From positions 186,001-250,000 of the forward strand of contig VXAA01004380.1 of assembly GCA_013399115.1 (NCBI GenBank): a DNA stretch of 64,000 bases. The letters are read 5' to 3'. The notes below the pieces were generated by a model that made no database searches, was not told where the DNA came from, and saw nothing but the letters and a program-made list of their open reading frames with translations. Positions 49,701-60,045 of the stretch are shown piece after piece. This stretch comes from Anseranas semipalmata (Eukaryota; Chordata; Aves; Anseriformes; Anseranatidae). Position numbers and translations under genes: made by a program. Position 1 is the first letter of the stretch. Every line of letters begins with the position of its first letter.

Positions 49701-52700
49701 AGCCACAGAACTACACTCATTTTCGGTAGCTGGTGTAAGCCATTTACAGCTATCTTCTTGAGGCTGAAGGCAGCTATATAGCAGCAAAGCTATGCCCATG
49801 ATACATGGCTTGGAAGGTGCTATCAGGTTGATGTGGTGAACTGTAGGGGAATCTATGTGACTTCTTTTGCCCTCCACATTGCACCAAACGTATGCATTCC
49901 AGCTGAGCCTTCTAGATCTCTTTCTTCAGTTTATAGATGTGTTAGATCCTGGATAAACTGATGTATACAAATTGCTCCAACAGTTTAGATGTGTCTTTTT
50001 TTCATGATAAGGATGTGTAGATATCCAGCTCTTTGCATTTCAGGCTCTCAAAGCTTTTTCTCTGTTTCACCTTTAACAGAAAAGCAAATGCTTGTGAGAG
50101 TCTTCTCTACGCCCAGTGAACATGAAGCATGTTTTTCAGCCAGTCATAACTTCTGTGATCTCTTAGCTATCTTGTTTCCTCCTCACTGCTTCTGCAGCAT
50201 TTTGTAGTCTTCAAGCAGTGTGTAATTTCAGTCATGTGAAATAAGTCTGTGCATAGCAACCAATCAGCTAGACTGGATGGAGGCAACTTGTGCTGTACAA
50301 GGCAGAAAATAGAGTAACTCCAAGTGCAATAAGCATTTCAAGTGGCTTAAAAATTGCTTGATTATGAATTACAAGCTACGTATGCTGCCCTGATAATGGG
50401 AAGCACAATCTGCTGTGATTCATTGTAGTTAAGCAGCATTAACTTCAGAGAGAACTGGGACAAAAGGGAAAATGCTCCCTTGGTAATGGGGTATTTTATG
50501 TGGGCAAGCACTGGAGCTACACTAAATTATTTTACTCTGATATTCAGATCCATCCTTCTAGGTTCTTTTGAAGTTCTATACTATATAGTAAAAAGTAAGT
50601 TAAAGACTGTCTGAGTAATCAAGGCATGAGTAACAGGTGTTAATCAAAGAATATAATCTTGACACATATTAACAGCTTGTAAATTGTTCAACAGAGTAGC
50701 AAAAAAAATAAAAATAAAAATAAAGAGAGAGAAATAGCAGAAAAATCTCATATTTTCACACATGGATATTAAGGCTTTCTAAAGTGTGAAACTACATATA
50801 GGATCCTTGGGTGTCATTTTTATAAGGGACTGCTAAATTTAAGTACCCAGCCCTCATGCAAATTAAATGTATTTTCAGAAAATGCTGAGCTCTAACCACT
50901 GCTAACTTCACTTGGATTGCCAAGTTAGGACACTTCAGAATTGCTAGCTGTTCATTGGAATCTCCTGTACCTTTTCTGGCTACTGAATGTGTTTCCTAGT
51001 GTTAAAAAACACCAAGCACTATGTTTCCCAGTGAGATCCAAGGGAGTGATGACTTGATCAGTGCTTTGGAAACCCCTGAAGTGATGCAATCTTTTAATCT
51101 TATTTTTCAGGATACCAAAAATGTCTGTAGGTACAGAATGAACTTTGAGTTTTGAAGACTTCATCCTTATCTTATGCATTATAGAAGGATGCTCTTATAG
51201 CACTGGGGTTTGAGTGAGAAGAAAGGGGACTGGGATGATATCCAAAAGGCTAATCCCCCCTGGCTCCTCAGGAAAGAATGGGGATGGAAAGGAGAAAGAG
51301 GCAGGGTGAAGAAAAGGGGGATTTCTCCTATCAGTGATCCAGGAGATGAGCTTAGCTCCTTTTTAACTAGCCTCTGAGTCTCATGTTCCACTGACCTCAC
51401 AGGAAGCCCGAGGAGTTATATCTCACTAGGCTAAATTTAGTCCTTGTGAATACCTACCTCTGCCACAGACTATCATACAGTATTAATTAAGAATCTATTT
51501 TAGCAGGAAATTCTCTCATTATGAAACATGAATGCTGAGAGGGCATTACAGATTATCATTTTGTCTTGGATATGTGTGTTCAAATTCGATCAGATCAGTA
51601 TGGCACATGGTGCCATTTAATTTAAATTGAATTAATCAGTGGAGTACATTAGACACATCATTTTAACATTGTCTTGGTAAAATTCTTGCCCCGAAGAAGT
51701 CAAGGACAAAACTCTTGGACATGGTTTTGAGATGACACCATGACATTAGCTCTTCTGCAAAATTAATGCAGCAAAATAAATTGCTTCTTTCCTCCCTTGT
51801 CATTCTTCAAATTTTGAACCACTGCCATTTGGACAAGCATCCTCCAACTTCTGTTTTCATTTACAGAACAAAGATATTGCAGGGGTTAGCAATGTGGGTT
51901 TAATGTGGGTCTCTTTATTTCTTATTGCTGTTGAGCAAGTTGCTTAGTTACTTGATATTTTTGTTCCTCTTTTGCAAATTGAAGGGCAGCATTTCCCTCC
52001 TTGGAGTGTGCTCTGAGGATAAAAATTCCAAATTCGAGGAACTCAGTTTCTCCATGGACTATGTCCAAGTGTGGGGAAAAATGCTAAATTCTTGTGTTTT
52101 AATCAGATTAAATTCATTTTTTGACCTCTCTTTGCATACCTTCTCTTTATATATATTGTTTTGCTTTTCTGATTATTTGAGCAAAATAACACAGCTAGCT
52201 GTCATCACGGTGTCTTGGAAATCGGTCCAGAAGACCAGTTTCCCCACTGTAGCTGAGGACACTCTCACAAGTGATGGTGGGTCACACAAGGCCCCACCAG
52301 AAATGTGCCATGAGAAGAGGCACACCCCCTGGCAGCCGCACAGCTAGGTCTCTCCTTGGCACCAGACCCAAGGGATCAGGTATTTCTCTCAGCAGAGCAC
52401 AAGTCCCTCACCAGCTAGGGTGTGTTAAGTGGGCAGCTGAATGACCGGTCCCTGTCCTGAACATTAGCTAACTGAACAGACCATGAGAAACTACTGCACT
52501 TGGCATGAGAAGATGCTGAACATAATAGAGCAAGGAGCTGACAGAAGTTACAGAAAGCACCAGGAGGAATGGCCAGTTCATGGATGGTGAAGGGGAAGTT
52601 AGATGAAGGATATCCAGAGTGCTCCGTAACTGGAAGAAAGTAATGGCGGTCTTCAGGGGAGCAAAATTTGCAAGTCAAGCAGCATTTAAGTAACCCCATC

Positions 52701-53192
52701 AGGGCTCAGAGTAGGTGGGAGAAGAACAAGCATGGGAAAAGGAAGAGAAGAGGGGATAAAAGAGGCCAGCTGCATGCAAATAAGCTTCAGGTCAGTATTC
52801 TTGTTTGGCTAAATATTGTACCTGACCCCACAGCTTCTTTGGAAATTCTATTCCTACTCTTCTGGGAGTGTGCTTTCTTCCCTGTGTAGGAATGTTTGTG
52901 TGTGAGAGAGATGTTAGCAAACATCAACCCAACTAACTGCTAAGTAGGATGAGAGATCTGAGAGGCAGATACTGGAGGCACTCTAGGACCACGGGCTGGA
53001 TCCTGGAGAGAAAATGGATCTGAGATTTAGCCAGCAAGCTTTGAGCTTGACTAGCCTGTAAGTAAGAGCAGGATCAGACCACTTGTACTGTTTGTGGTTA
53101 TGTGAGCAATGTCTGTGCATACCTGGTGCCTATAAAGGCACTGTTCTCCTGTATGAGGTACAGTTGGTGGCCGTCTGTGTGCACAGATTTTA
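46712..53192. other. Non-coding AT-rich stretch
   Basis: No gene is recognised. Simple sequence includes T tracts near 47928-47937 and 48018-48030 and an AAAAT/GA-rich run at 50700-50732. Frames up to 140 codons (51925-52347 plus) show no known motif; that one is not ATG-supported in good context and is Leu/Phe/Ser-rich, as expected for AT-rich DNA. Confidence 0.65.
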
Positions 53193-53224
53193 TGTGTGCG
53201 TGTGTGTGCACGTGTGTGTGTGCA
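53193..53224. repeat. (TG)n microsatellite
   Basis: TG/CG/CA alternating purine-pyrimidine over about 32 bp, a sequence type that can adopt Z-DNA. On the minus strand it gives a His/Thr repeat inside a chance frame (53098-53352). Confidence 0.9.
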
Positions 53225-56200
53225 TACTGGTGTAGGTGCTCAGCCTCTTCCCTGGCTGGGCCTGAGGTCAAGGAACCACAGCAGCCTGGCTCTGGTGGCA
53301 GGAAGATCTTCCCAGAGTCCCAAAGCCAACTGGTTTTGTTTCTTCTGACCACAGGTCTATAGAAAATGCTGAGAGTTGTTAGTGGTTTGCAGTGCCTAGC
53401 TCTAGAGTATCGTGATTTTCCTTGGCAAGCTTATTTTCTTTCAGGCGAAAAGGTTTTTTTCACTATGTGGATGGGAAATTTAAAGTTGTGCCCATCACTT
53501 AAAGCTCTCTTTCCTGGGGCATGCATTTTCATGTGAAAGTTAGTGATAATTAGTAATAATGATGGATGATGAGGACAGACTTGGGTTCAGGGAGGGCAAT
53601 TTTAGCCTTGCTGGAGCTGAAGTTTGCCATTTATTGGTAAATAAATGGGCAGAACTGTGTCTAATGACTTGAACAAGTATATTAAGAGAATCGGACAGTC
53701 ACAAAGGATCTTAGGGAAACTGAATTCAGCTTTACTTATCCATATGAGTTAATTTCAATCATGGAGAGAAATCTGTATTGAAGGATTTAGACATCCCATG
53801 GTCTTTTATTTATGAGGTCTGTATGGTCTATTATATTATCTTATAATTTCCATTCTGCCTCAGGTCAAATGCAGATTTCTATAGTACTCAGAGAACTAAT
53901 AGTGGGAAAGGTTTATTCACAGATTAATCAGAGGTAGTCCCACACTAGAGACTGTTTATTTTATCTACATGAAACTAAGTCTGTAGAACTTTTCATTTTC
54001 CCTTTTCAATGTGCTTTCATTATTTATGATTTGTGCCTGAAATTTTGCCATACACTCATAAATCACAGAAGAAATATTTTAGGGATTATTTTTCTCGTTG
54101 GGTAAAACATTCATAACTACAATGTTTACTTAACTTGTTTATATCTTTTTTTTTTAAATAAATCTTTTATACGATTTTAATTTCATTATGGTAGCGTGTG
54201 CTGCATAGTCTGCCAGTATAGATACATAGGGCTGTAGCTGGACATTATGTAACTACTATATTTATTTTAATGGGAATATATTATTTTTTTAATATGCTTT
54301 CAGAGATAAAAAGAAAATTCTCTGAATGTAAATTTGGGTCCACTGAATAGTCGTTTAAAAAGAGTGACTGGAAAGTGACATGTGTACCCTTTTTAACTTG
54401 TATAACATTGAGAGCCTTAGAAATTTTAGCATCATTCATGTTAACACATCAAAGTATGCTGGTTGAACTCAAATCTCTCTGAAATGCTAATCTGCACCCT
54501 TAACTGTAGTGGAATGAACATACAGATGGTTCTTCTAATTACTTGGAAAAAGAAAGGGGGATGATTTCCTTTAATGATTTCCCCTTCTTTCCAGACTGAA
54601 AGCAGTTCCAGCTCTTCCCTCCAGCTAATTTGACGATTAAAAGATGCCTTTGTCTGGTTTCAGCTATTGAGGTTTCATTGCAATTTGTTAAAACTTCCCG
54701 TCATGAAGTGAGGTGTGAACCCAGGGTTATGTAGGTTTGGTTCAGAGGTTATGTGAAGGGGAATTATAATCTTGAGTATTTAAAGCCAGAATGGGGGGAT
54801 ATTTTCATCGTCCCATGTTATTGTAGTGATGGTAAAGATGTTTTTTTAGTGTTAAATAGGAGCTTGAATCTTAGGTGTAAAAGGTCATTGACCAGGGAAT
54901 AGATCCCAGGTGTTCAGGCTCCAGACTCCTTGAAGCTCCATTTTCCTGAGAATACAAGTGAAGAGGTTTGAAGTGCATTTCCAAAGCCATTGACTTCACT
55001 GCTGCTTTGTGGCACAACACATGCCTCAGAGGAACTAGAGGAACATGGTCTGTGAATAATTTCAAAGCTTTTAGTTTTCACTATGGAGAAGACCAAGTGT
55101 TGAGACTTTACAAACTCTATCCTGAAAAATGAGAACTGTACACTGTAGAAATAGCTGGCCTCATCACTGGTCTGTTGGTGCACCACTTCTCTCTGCCTCT
55201 GTATTGCAATGGTGCAGATACCCTGGAATATCTTTTCATTGTAGGATTTCATTCAGGGATGGCCTCCAGCCAGGTAGGTCCATGCCAGCTGTTGAAAAAC
55301 ATGAAGGACAAGCCTCCAGCTGTTCATGCGGTGCTACCTGAGGAGATAGAAGGTCTCTGTCTTGCCTGGCAGCACGGCTGAGCTGACAGGGTTGGTTGAA
55401 AAGGGGGCTGTGGCTATAGGGACCCACATCACACTGTTTATGGCCTCTGCCTGTCTTCAGTCTGCATGGCCTGGTTGCATGTCTGCTGCCTTCTATCAGC
55501 TCAGAGCCCTGTCTGTTGTGGCTAGTTGATGCAAACCAGAACAAGAATGGGGAGCTAGAAGGAACTGACTTCATTTCTTCTGTCTCATGATCTGGTTACA
55601 GAGTAGTCTCTTTTCTGAAGGTTGTGACCCCTATAGCCTGCATTGAAACTGTATGTCATTGCCTGTGTTGTCCCACAACTCCTCCAAATATTTCACTTCT
55701 TTCAGCATGTCATCAAGCTGCTACCTTTATTCCAGGATTTACTAATATTTTCTAAAATACCACTGGAATATTCTAGAAGTGCTCATAAGTATTTTTAATT
55801 TAAAATACTTAGTAGGAATTGAAAAAAAAAAAGAATAGCTTAAATGAATATACCTACTCCATTTCCTCTGAACTTCTACATGCATATCTCACTTAATCAC
55901 TCTGTATCAACAATGTTTTCTGTTCAGTTTTTGAGGAGCTTCAGTTCTCGCTCAGCTATTGAAGAAAGGGGATTTGTCTTCATGACTGTAAAAAGACTAT
56001 TTTAGTGCTTAGAGAGACTTATTGTGTGATGAGAATTCAGTGTTTTTTCCTCTTCATTTTCTGTTAACCAGAATGTCGTATAACATTTTTGCTAAGTAGA
56101 ACTCTAACTAGGCTTAAAAGCTTTATTTGCCTATTAAAAATAAAAATAGGAACCGTTACTGACGTAGGACAGAGTTTTGGATTTTTTGAAAATATAGTCA

Positions 56201-56346
56201 TATGGGCATCTTTAGAAAAAGCTTAGGAGGAGTTTGTTGCCTAGGGCTGTGTATTTTGATTTTGTCTGCTTGAATCTAGGCTTTTGCAATGCTGGAAAAA
56301 AAAATAGGGGAGGGGGAGAATGATTAATTAGAAATTCTTGCCTTAC
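53225..56346. other. Non-coding AT-rich stretch
   Basis: No gene is recognised. Overlapping frames of about 112 codons on the minus strand (54914-55252 and 55236-55574) lack known motifs. No interspersed repeat is recognised. Confidence 0.65.
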
Positions 56347-56759
56347 CTTCTTGTTCCTCTGGAGTGATGACATCTAATATAATAATAGGGAAAAGTGGTT
56401 TGTCTAGGTAGGATATCAACAGATCTATATTCCCTTGTCAGTTCCACCATCAATATCTGTGCTGCTGCAGGGTGAAAATTATCCAACCTCAGCTTCACCC
56501 TCTCTAGTGTGAGAGACGACAGTGATCTTTGCTTGCTGTCAGAAAGACATTCATTATCGTGTATGAAATGCTGTGATACTTGGCTTGTTAAGTTTGCAGT
56601 GATTAAGTTGTCTTCTGTTTGGAGAGATCTTATCTTGTTCAATAAGTAATGCTCACTGCAAGTCTTTCTGAACACCCAGAGTCCTACTAGACCAATAGGC
56701 TTACATGAGTCCAGCATAGCATATATCAGTTCACTCCTGTTGAGCTTTGTCCTTTTACT
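56347..56759 (-). other. Exon-like open frame bounded by splice-site consensus
   Basis: On the minus strand a frame of about 137 codons runs from just after an AG (acceptor-like cattag, preceded by a weak pyrimidine stretch) at 56759 to a consensus donor, AAG|GTAAGG, at 56347/56346. The stop of the frame is created only by the intron-side TAA of GTAAGG. The first in-frame ATG is at 56717. The encoded segment has a protein-like mix (charged and hydrophobic, Leu-rich) but no motif or family I recognise. A run of this length is not improbable in 64 kb, so the donor coincidence is the main support. It may be a real internal exon, a decayed exon or chance. Confidence 0.2.
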
Positions 56760-58480
56760 CTAATGAGGATATGGTTCTTATGATTCACTACTACTGGGAA
56801 TGAAACATTTGAAATATAATAGTTCTCTTTCTAGGAGAGAATTATTTTGTTGCAATGGTAAAAAATAACATAAACAAAATGATGTAAGAAATATAGACAT
56901 CCGGTGCATGCTAGACCTCACAGGTTTCATCCAAGCTCTCCTTGTGTATTATTTAATATCAGAAAGTACTGCACTTGACCCATTAGTTATTTTGAAGCGG
57001 CAGTGATCTACTGCAAGGTTTTACCAAAGTCAATGGAACATAAAATTCGAGGTTAAGGTGGCCACCTGTTTTTGTTAGTGAATATGAAATCAACACTCAT
57101 AAAGTAGTGGTGTTCACCCACTTAGTGAAACAGTAGAGACTGAGATGGTAGTAGACTTGGAATCAGTCACCTAGAAAGGAGGAAAGAATCTGTTGTTGCA
57201 AAAACAGACAGACAAACAAACAAACAAACAAAAAACTGAGCAAATTGCTCAGCCAAAAGTAGCATATCACAGAGCAGAGCAGTTCCAATGAAGGAGCAGT
57301 CATGGAAACACCATTTGCTATCATTTGCTATCATCAGATGGTGGTCGCGTCCAATCTTAAAACTGCTGATCATGGACAACAGACACTTAGAAATAAAGTA
57401 AGATAGATTTATTCTGTAGAATAAAAATGTCTGTGGAGGAATGGATACATTCTGGGATAGATATTTATTGCAGACATTGCATGTCCAAGTCTTCTAATTG
57501 ATGGTAGTTCAATCAATGGATTCAGTTGAAAACAAGAGTGTTCATAAAATTAGATCTAAATTGTGACTTTTTTGTGCTACTTGTGTACTTTACAAAGCCC
57601 ATAAAAAAATTCTTTTGTCACAAATGCAGTCATAAAATGAACAAAACAATTCTTGAAGTGGAATATTAGAGGAAAGATACTTGGAAACTGAACTGTTAAT
57701 CTAATGGCAATAAGGTAATGGATTTGACAGGATTTGATAGTATTTTGAGCAGTAATAGGGCTGACTGCTGTGAACTGAGAAACTCTACAGATGGGGCTGG
57801 ATTTCTGCTTGGTAAGTTTCAGTAAACAGTGGAAGAGTAGCTAAAGGCAGGGATGAAAGAGATGGGCTGAAAGGACTTGCAGTAAAGAAAGTCTGACAGA
57901 CTTTGATTTCAAACTTGTATTTGACAAAAAGATGGGGAAACGGTAACAGAGCTAGAGAGAATTATTCTAAAGCAAACATGATAAAGAAAAGGGCAGGGGA
58001 AAGCCCGGGTGATATTGTGATCTGCAGCAGAATACACATTGATTTTCATGAGAAGAGTATCTCAAGTCAGGAATATAGCCATTTATAACCAGTGCTACAT
58101 GTATCAGAATAACATGAAAGAATAAACAATAGAAGTGATGTGTGTGGGTAAGTCATGGCAGCAGGAGTCACCTTGAAATGAACATTCACCTTCAACATTC
58201 CTCTAATTTTCTCCATACTAACCTCCCCCATTTATTTATTTTATTTTATTTTTTGCTTCATATTTTGCTCATCTAGCAATGGATTCCTTTAATGACTGCT
58301 GAGTGCAAAAGGGAAAAATAAGCAGATATTGAAGCATATCTAAAATGGATACAATGTACACACGTGTACACACACACAATAAAAGAATAGCCCTGATAGC
58401 AAACATAGATCTGTACATTTGGAGGGGAGGTGACCATAAACCAGCCTGACTGCCAATATGTTGGAAAATGTTCTATTTTC
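56760..58480. other. Non-coding AT-rich stretch
   Basis: No gene is recognised. It contains an ACAG/ACAA microsatellite (57205-57231), a short 10-bp tandem copy (57312-57331) and a TTTA/TTTTA run (58230-58254). Confidence 0.65.
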
Positions 58481-58670
58481 TTTTTCTTTTCTTTTAAATA
58501 TCACCTCTTCACCATAAATGGGACTGTGCTGAAAACATACAGGCTTCTTTGGAAGTCCTTAGCGTTTTTTTTTTTCTTTTCTTTTAAATATCACCTCTTC
58601 ACCATAAATGGGACTGTGCTGAAAACATACAGGCTTCTTTGGAAGTCCTTAGCGTTTTTTTTTTTCTTTT
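58481..58670 (+). repeat. Perfect 90-bp tandem duplication
   Basis: Unit 1 (58481-58570) and unit 2 (58571-58660) are identical base for base, and the match continues 10 bases into a third start (58661-58670). Each unit begins with a T/C-rich tract and holds one internal single-copy sequence (ataaatgggactgtgctgaa and neighbours). As 90 is a multiple of three, the plus-strand frame 58430-58690 stays open and reads the same 30 residues twice, but it is Phe-rich and not a credible protein. Perfect identity means a very recent duplication, a polymorphic repeat or an assembly artefact. Confidence 0.95.
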
Positions 58671-59185
58671 TTTTTTTTTACTCTTTATGATGCAGGTTAT
58701 TAAAGTCCAATCTCTCTTTTCCCCCTTTTCTTCAGACTTGAGATTGTATGAAAGAGCAGAACAATGTAATTCCAAATAGTATTCTTATCTCTGTAGAGTG
58801 TTATTATGCAAACTATAATCAAACTAGATGACAGTCCTCCAGACACACCTTTAGTATTAAGAGCTTTCAAAGGTCCTGGGCAGATTGTTGCTAGTGGGAT
58901 AGTTAATTAAATGGAAGCTGGATTTTATTACTTTATATGAAAAACAGACGGAATGGTGTTGGTTTCTGTTTTTTTTCTCTTTCTGTTTGACAAATACTAG
59001 TTGAACTCATTACCCCGTAAAAACAGCAAGTTTACTTATGGCAATGTGGTTACTACAGAAAGTCAGGTAACAGTCGCTGTCTTCTGTTTCTGCTCGTTAC
59101 TCATAATAAGGATAGATGGGCACTTTGGGATACAACAGAAAGCAGGAAATGTTTTTTCCCTCTTTGGCTCTTGGGGGGAGCATCA
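58671..59185. other. Non-coding AT-rich stretch
   Basis: Begins with the rest of the T-rich run after the tandem duplication. No gene or repeat family is recognised. Confidence 0.6.
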
Positions 59186-59187
59186 CT

Positions 59188-59214
59188 TATTGATTGGTTG
59201 ATTGATTGATTGAA
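59188..59214. repeat. (TTGA)n microsatellite
   Basis: About five TTGA/TTGG units immediately upstream of the 5'-truncated CR1 copy. They may derive from the insertion site. Confidence 0.85.
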
Positions 59215-59215
59215 A

Positions 59216-59480
59216 GGACAAAGGATAATGGCTTTAACCTAAAAGAGTTAAAAAATTTAGATTAGACATTAGGAAGAAATTCTTCACTATGAGGGTGGTG
59301 AGGCACTGGCTCAGGCTGCCCAGAGAAGCTGTGGATGCCCCATTCCTGGAAGTGTTCAAGTCCAGGCTGGATGGGGCTCTGGGCAGCCTGGTCTGGTGGG
59401 AGGTGTCCCTGCCCATGGCAGGCTGGGGTTAGATGATCTTTAAGGTCCCTTCCAACCCAAACCGTTCTATGATTCTATGA
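59216..59480 (+). mobile_element. CR1 LINE, 5'-truncated 3' end
   Basis: About 265 bp match the 3' end of chicken-repeat-1. The landmarks occur in order: gattagacattaggaagaaa, ttcttcactatgagggtggt, gaggcactggctcaggctgc, ccagagaagctgtggatgcc, then gatgatctttaaggtccctt and the terminal GTTCTATG, ATTCTATG, A (59464-59480). It holds only the 3' end of the element, with no complete ORF. It is well preserved compared with the fragment at 7735, so younger. The GC-rich island begins about 100 bp beyond its 3' end. Confidence 0.96.
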
Positions 59481-59594
59481 AGTTTGGCCTGCACATTTTC
59501 CACAGATTGCACACCGAGCGCTGTTATTGGCAAAGTACATTTTACGTGTAGCATGAGAGCTCCCAGGGGAGTCCGTGAGTCCTTCCAGCCTCTC

Positions 59595-59850
59595 TGCGGG
59601 CAGATGTGCTCTGTCACACCGGGTGAAGCCGCGATCCCTCGGACCGCTCCGAGGCAGAGCCGCGCTGCGGGGCCGCGGGCGCTGCGGGGCCATGGGGCGC
59701 GGGCGCTGTCCATGGTGCTGCAGGGACCGCGCCCGGTCACCTCTCTGCAGGCGGAGAGCCCGGAGAGGGGGACACTCCCCAGCCCAGCAGGCGATGCTCG
59801 CCCCTCGGAAGGTGTTCAAACCCCAGCAGCTCGGGAGAGCTTCTCCGTGG
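59595..59850. promoter_or_regulatory. CpG island with G-quadruplex motif (candidate promoter)
   Basis: About 27 CpGs in roughly 255 bp at close to 68% GC (hand count). The observed/expected ratio is near 0.9, the densest CpG block in the window, within AT-rich surroundings. A plus-strand G-quadruplex motif with five G runs spans 59669-59703. Islands of this kind are usually germline-unmethylated promoters. A frame with strong Kozak context starts inside it at 59692. The island starts shortly after a CR1 3' end. An alternative first exon, a non-coding transcript promoter or an orphan island are all possible; direction is not determined. Confidence 0.55.
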
Positions 59851-60045
59851 TGCTGTAGAGAAGTGTCACTGGGTAGGCAGCATTTCGCCCTGTTGCTGCA
59901 AAGGCCTGAGCTCTCGGATTTTCTTGGTATCCTTCTCTACCAGGGCCTGGCTGCTTGCTTGCACCTGGGGGTATATAGTGACCCTGACTCCTGGCTGTTT
60001 ACATCTGCAGGGAACATTTCTAACACTAAGTTTCTCCAGGGCTAA
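59692..60045 (+). CDS. Candidate 117-residue ORF reading out of a CpG island
   Basis: ATG at 59692 has G at -3 and G at +4, a strong Kozak context, and the frame stays open for 117 codons to 60045, leaving the island after about 50 codons. The N-terminal part is Arg/Cys-rich, with CPWCC and PWCC motifs. The C-terminal part is more hydrophobic (LGILLYQGLAACLHLGVY). No known domain is recognised. Arg/Gly/Cys richness is what GC-rich DNA yields by chance, and overlapping frames are open on both strands, so this may be fortuitous. It is the only frame in the window that combines a promoter-like start region, a true ATG and good context. Confidence 0.15.
   Translation: MGRGRCPWCCRDRARSPLCRRRARRGGHSPAQQAMLAPRKVFKPQQLGRASPWCCREVSLGRQHFALLLQRPELSDFLGILLYQGLAACLHLGVYSDPDSWLFTSAGNISNTKFLQG

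Noticed and set aside
53098..53352. His/Thr-repeat frame
   Set aside because: The repeat is the translated TG microsatellite.
58430..58690. 86-codon frame with a 30-residue repeat
   Set aside because: The repeat is simply the 90-bp DNA duplication, and the rest is Phe from T tracts. There is no sign of a protein gene.
59429..59819. Minus-strand frames over the CpG island, including a Cys-x2-Cys-like CAICGKC run
   Set aside because: The frames start at non-ATG codons or run into the CR1 tail, and the Cys pattern is short and isolated. They are treated as shadows of GC-rich DNA.
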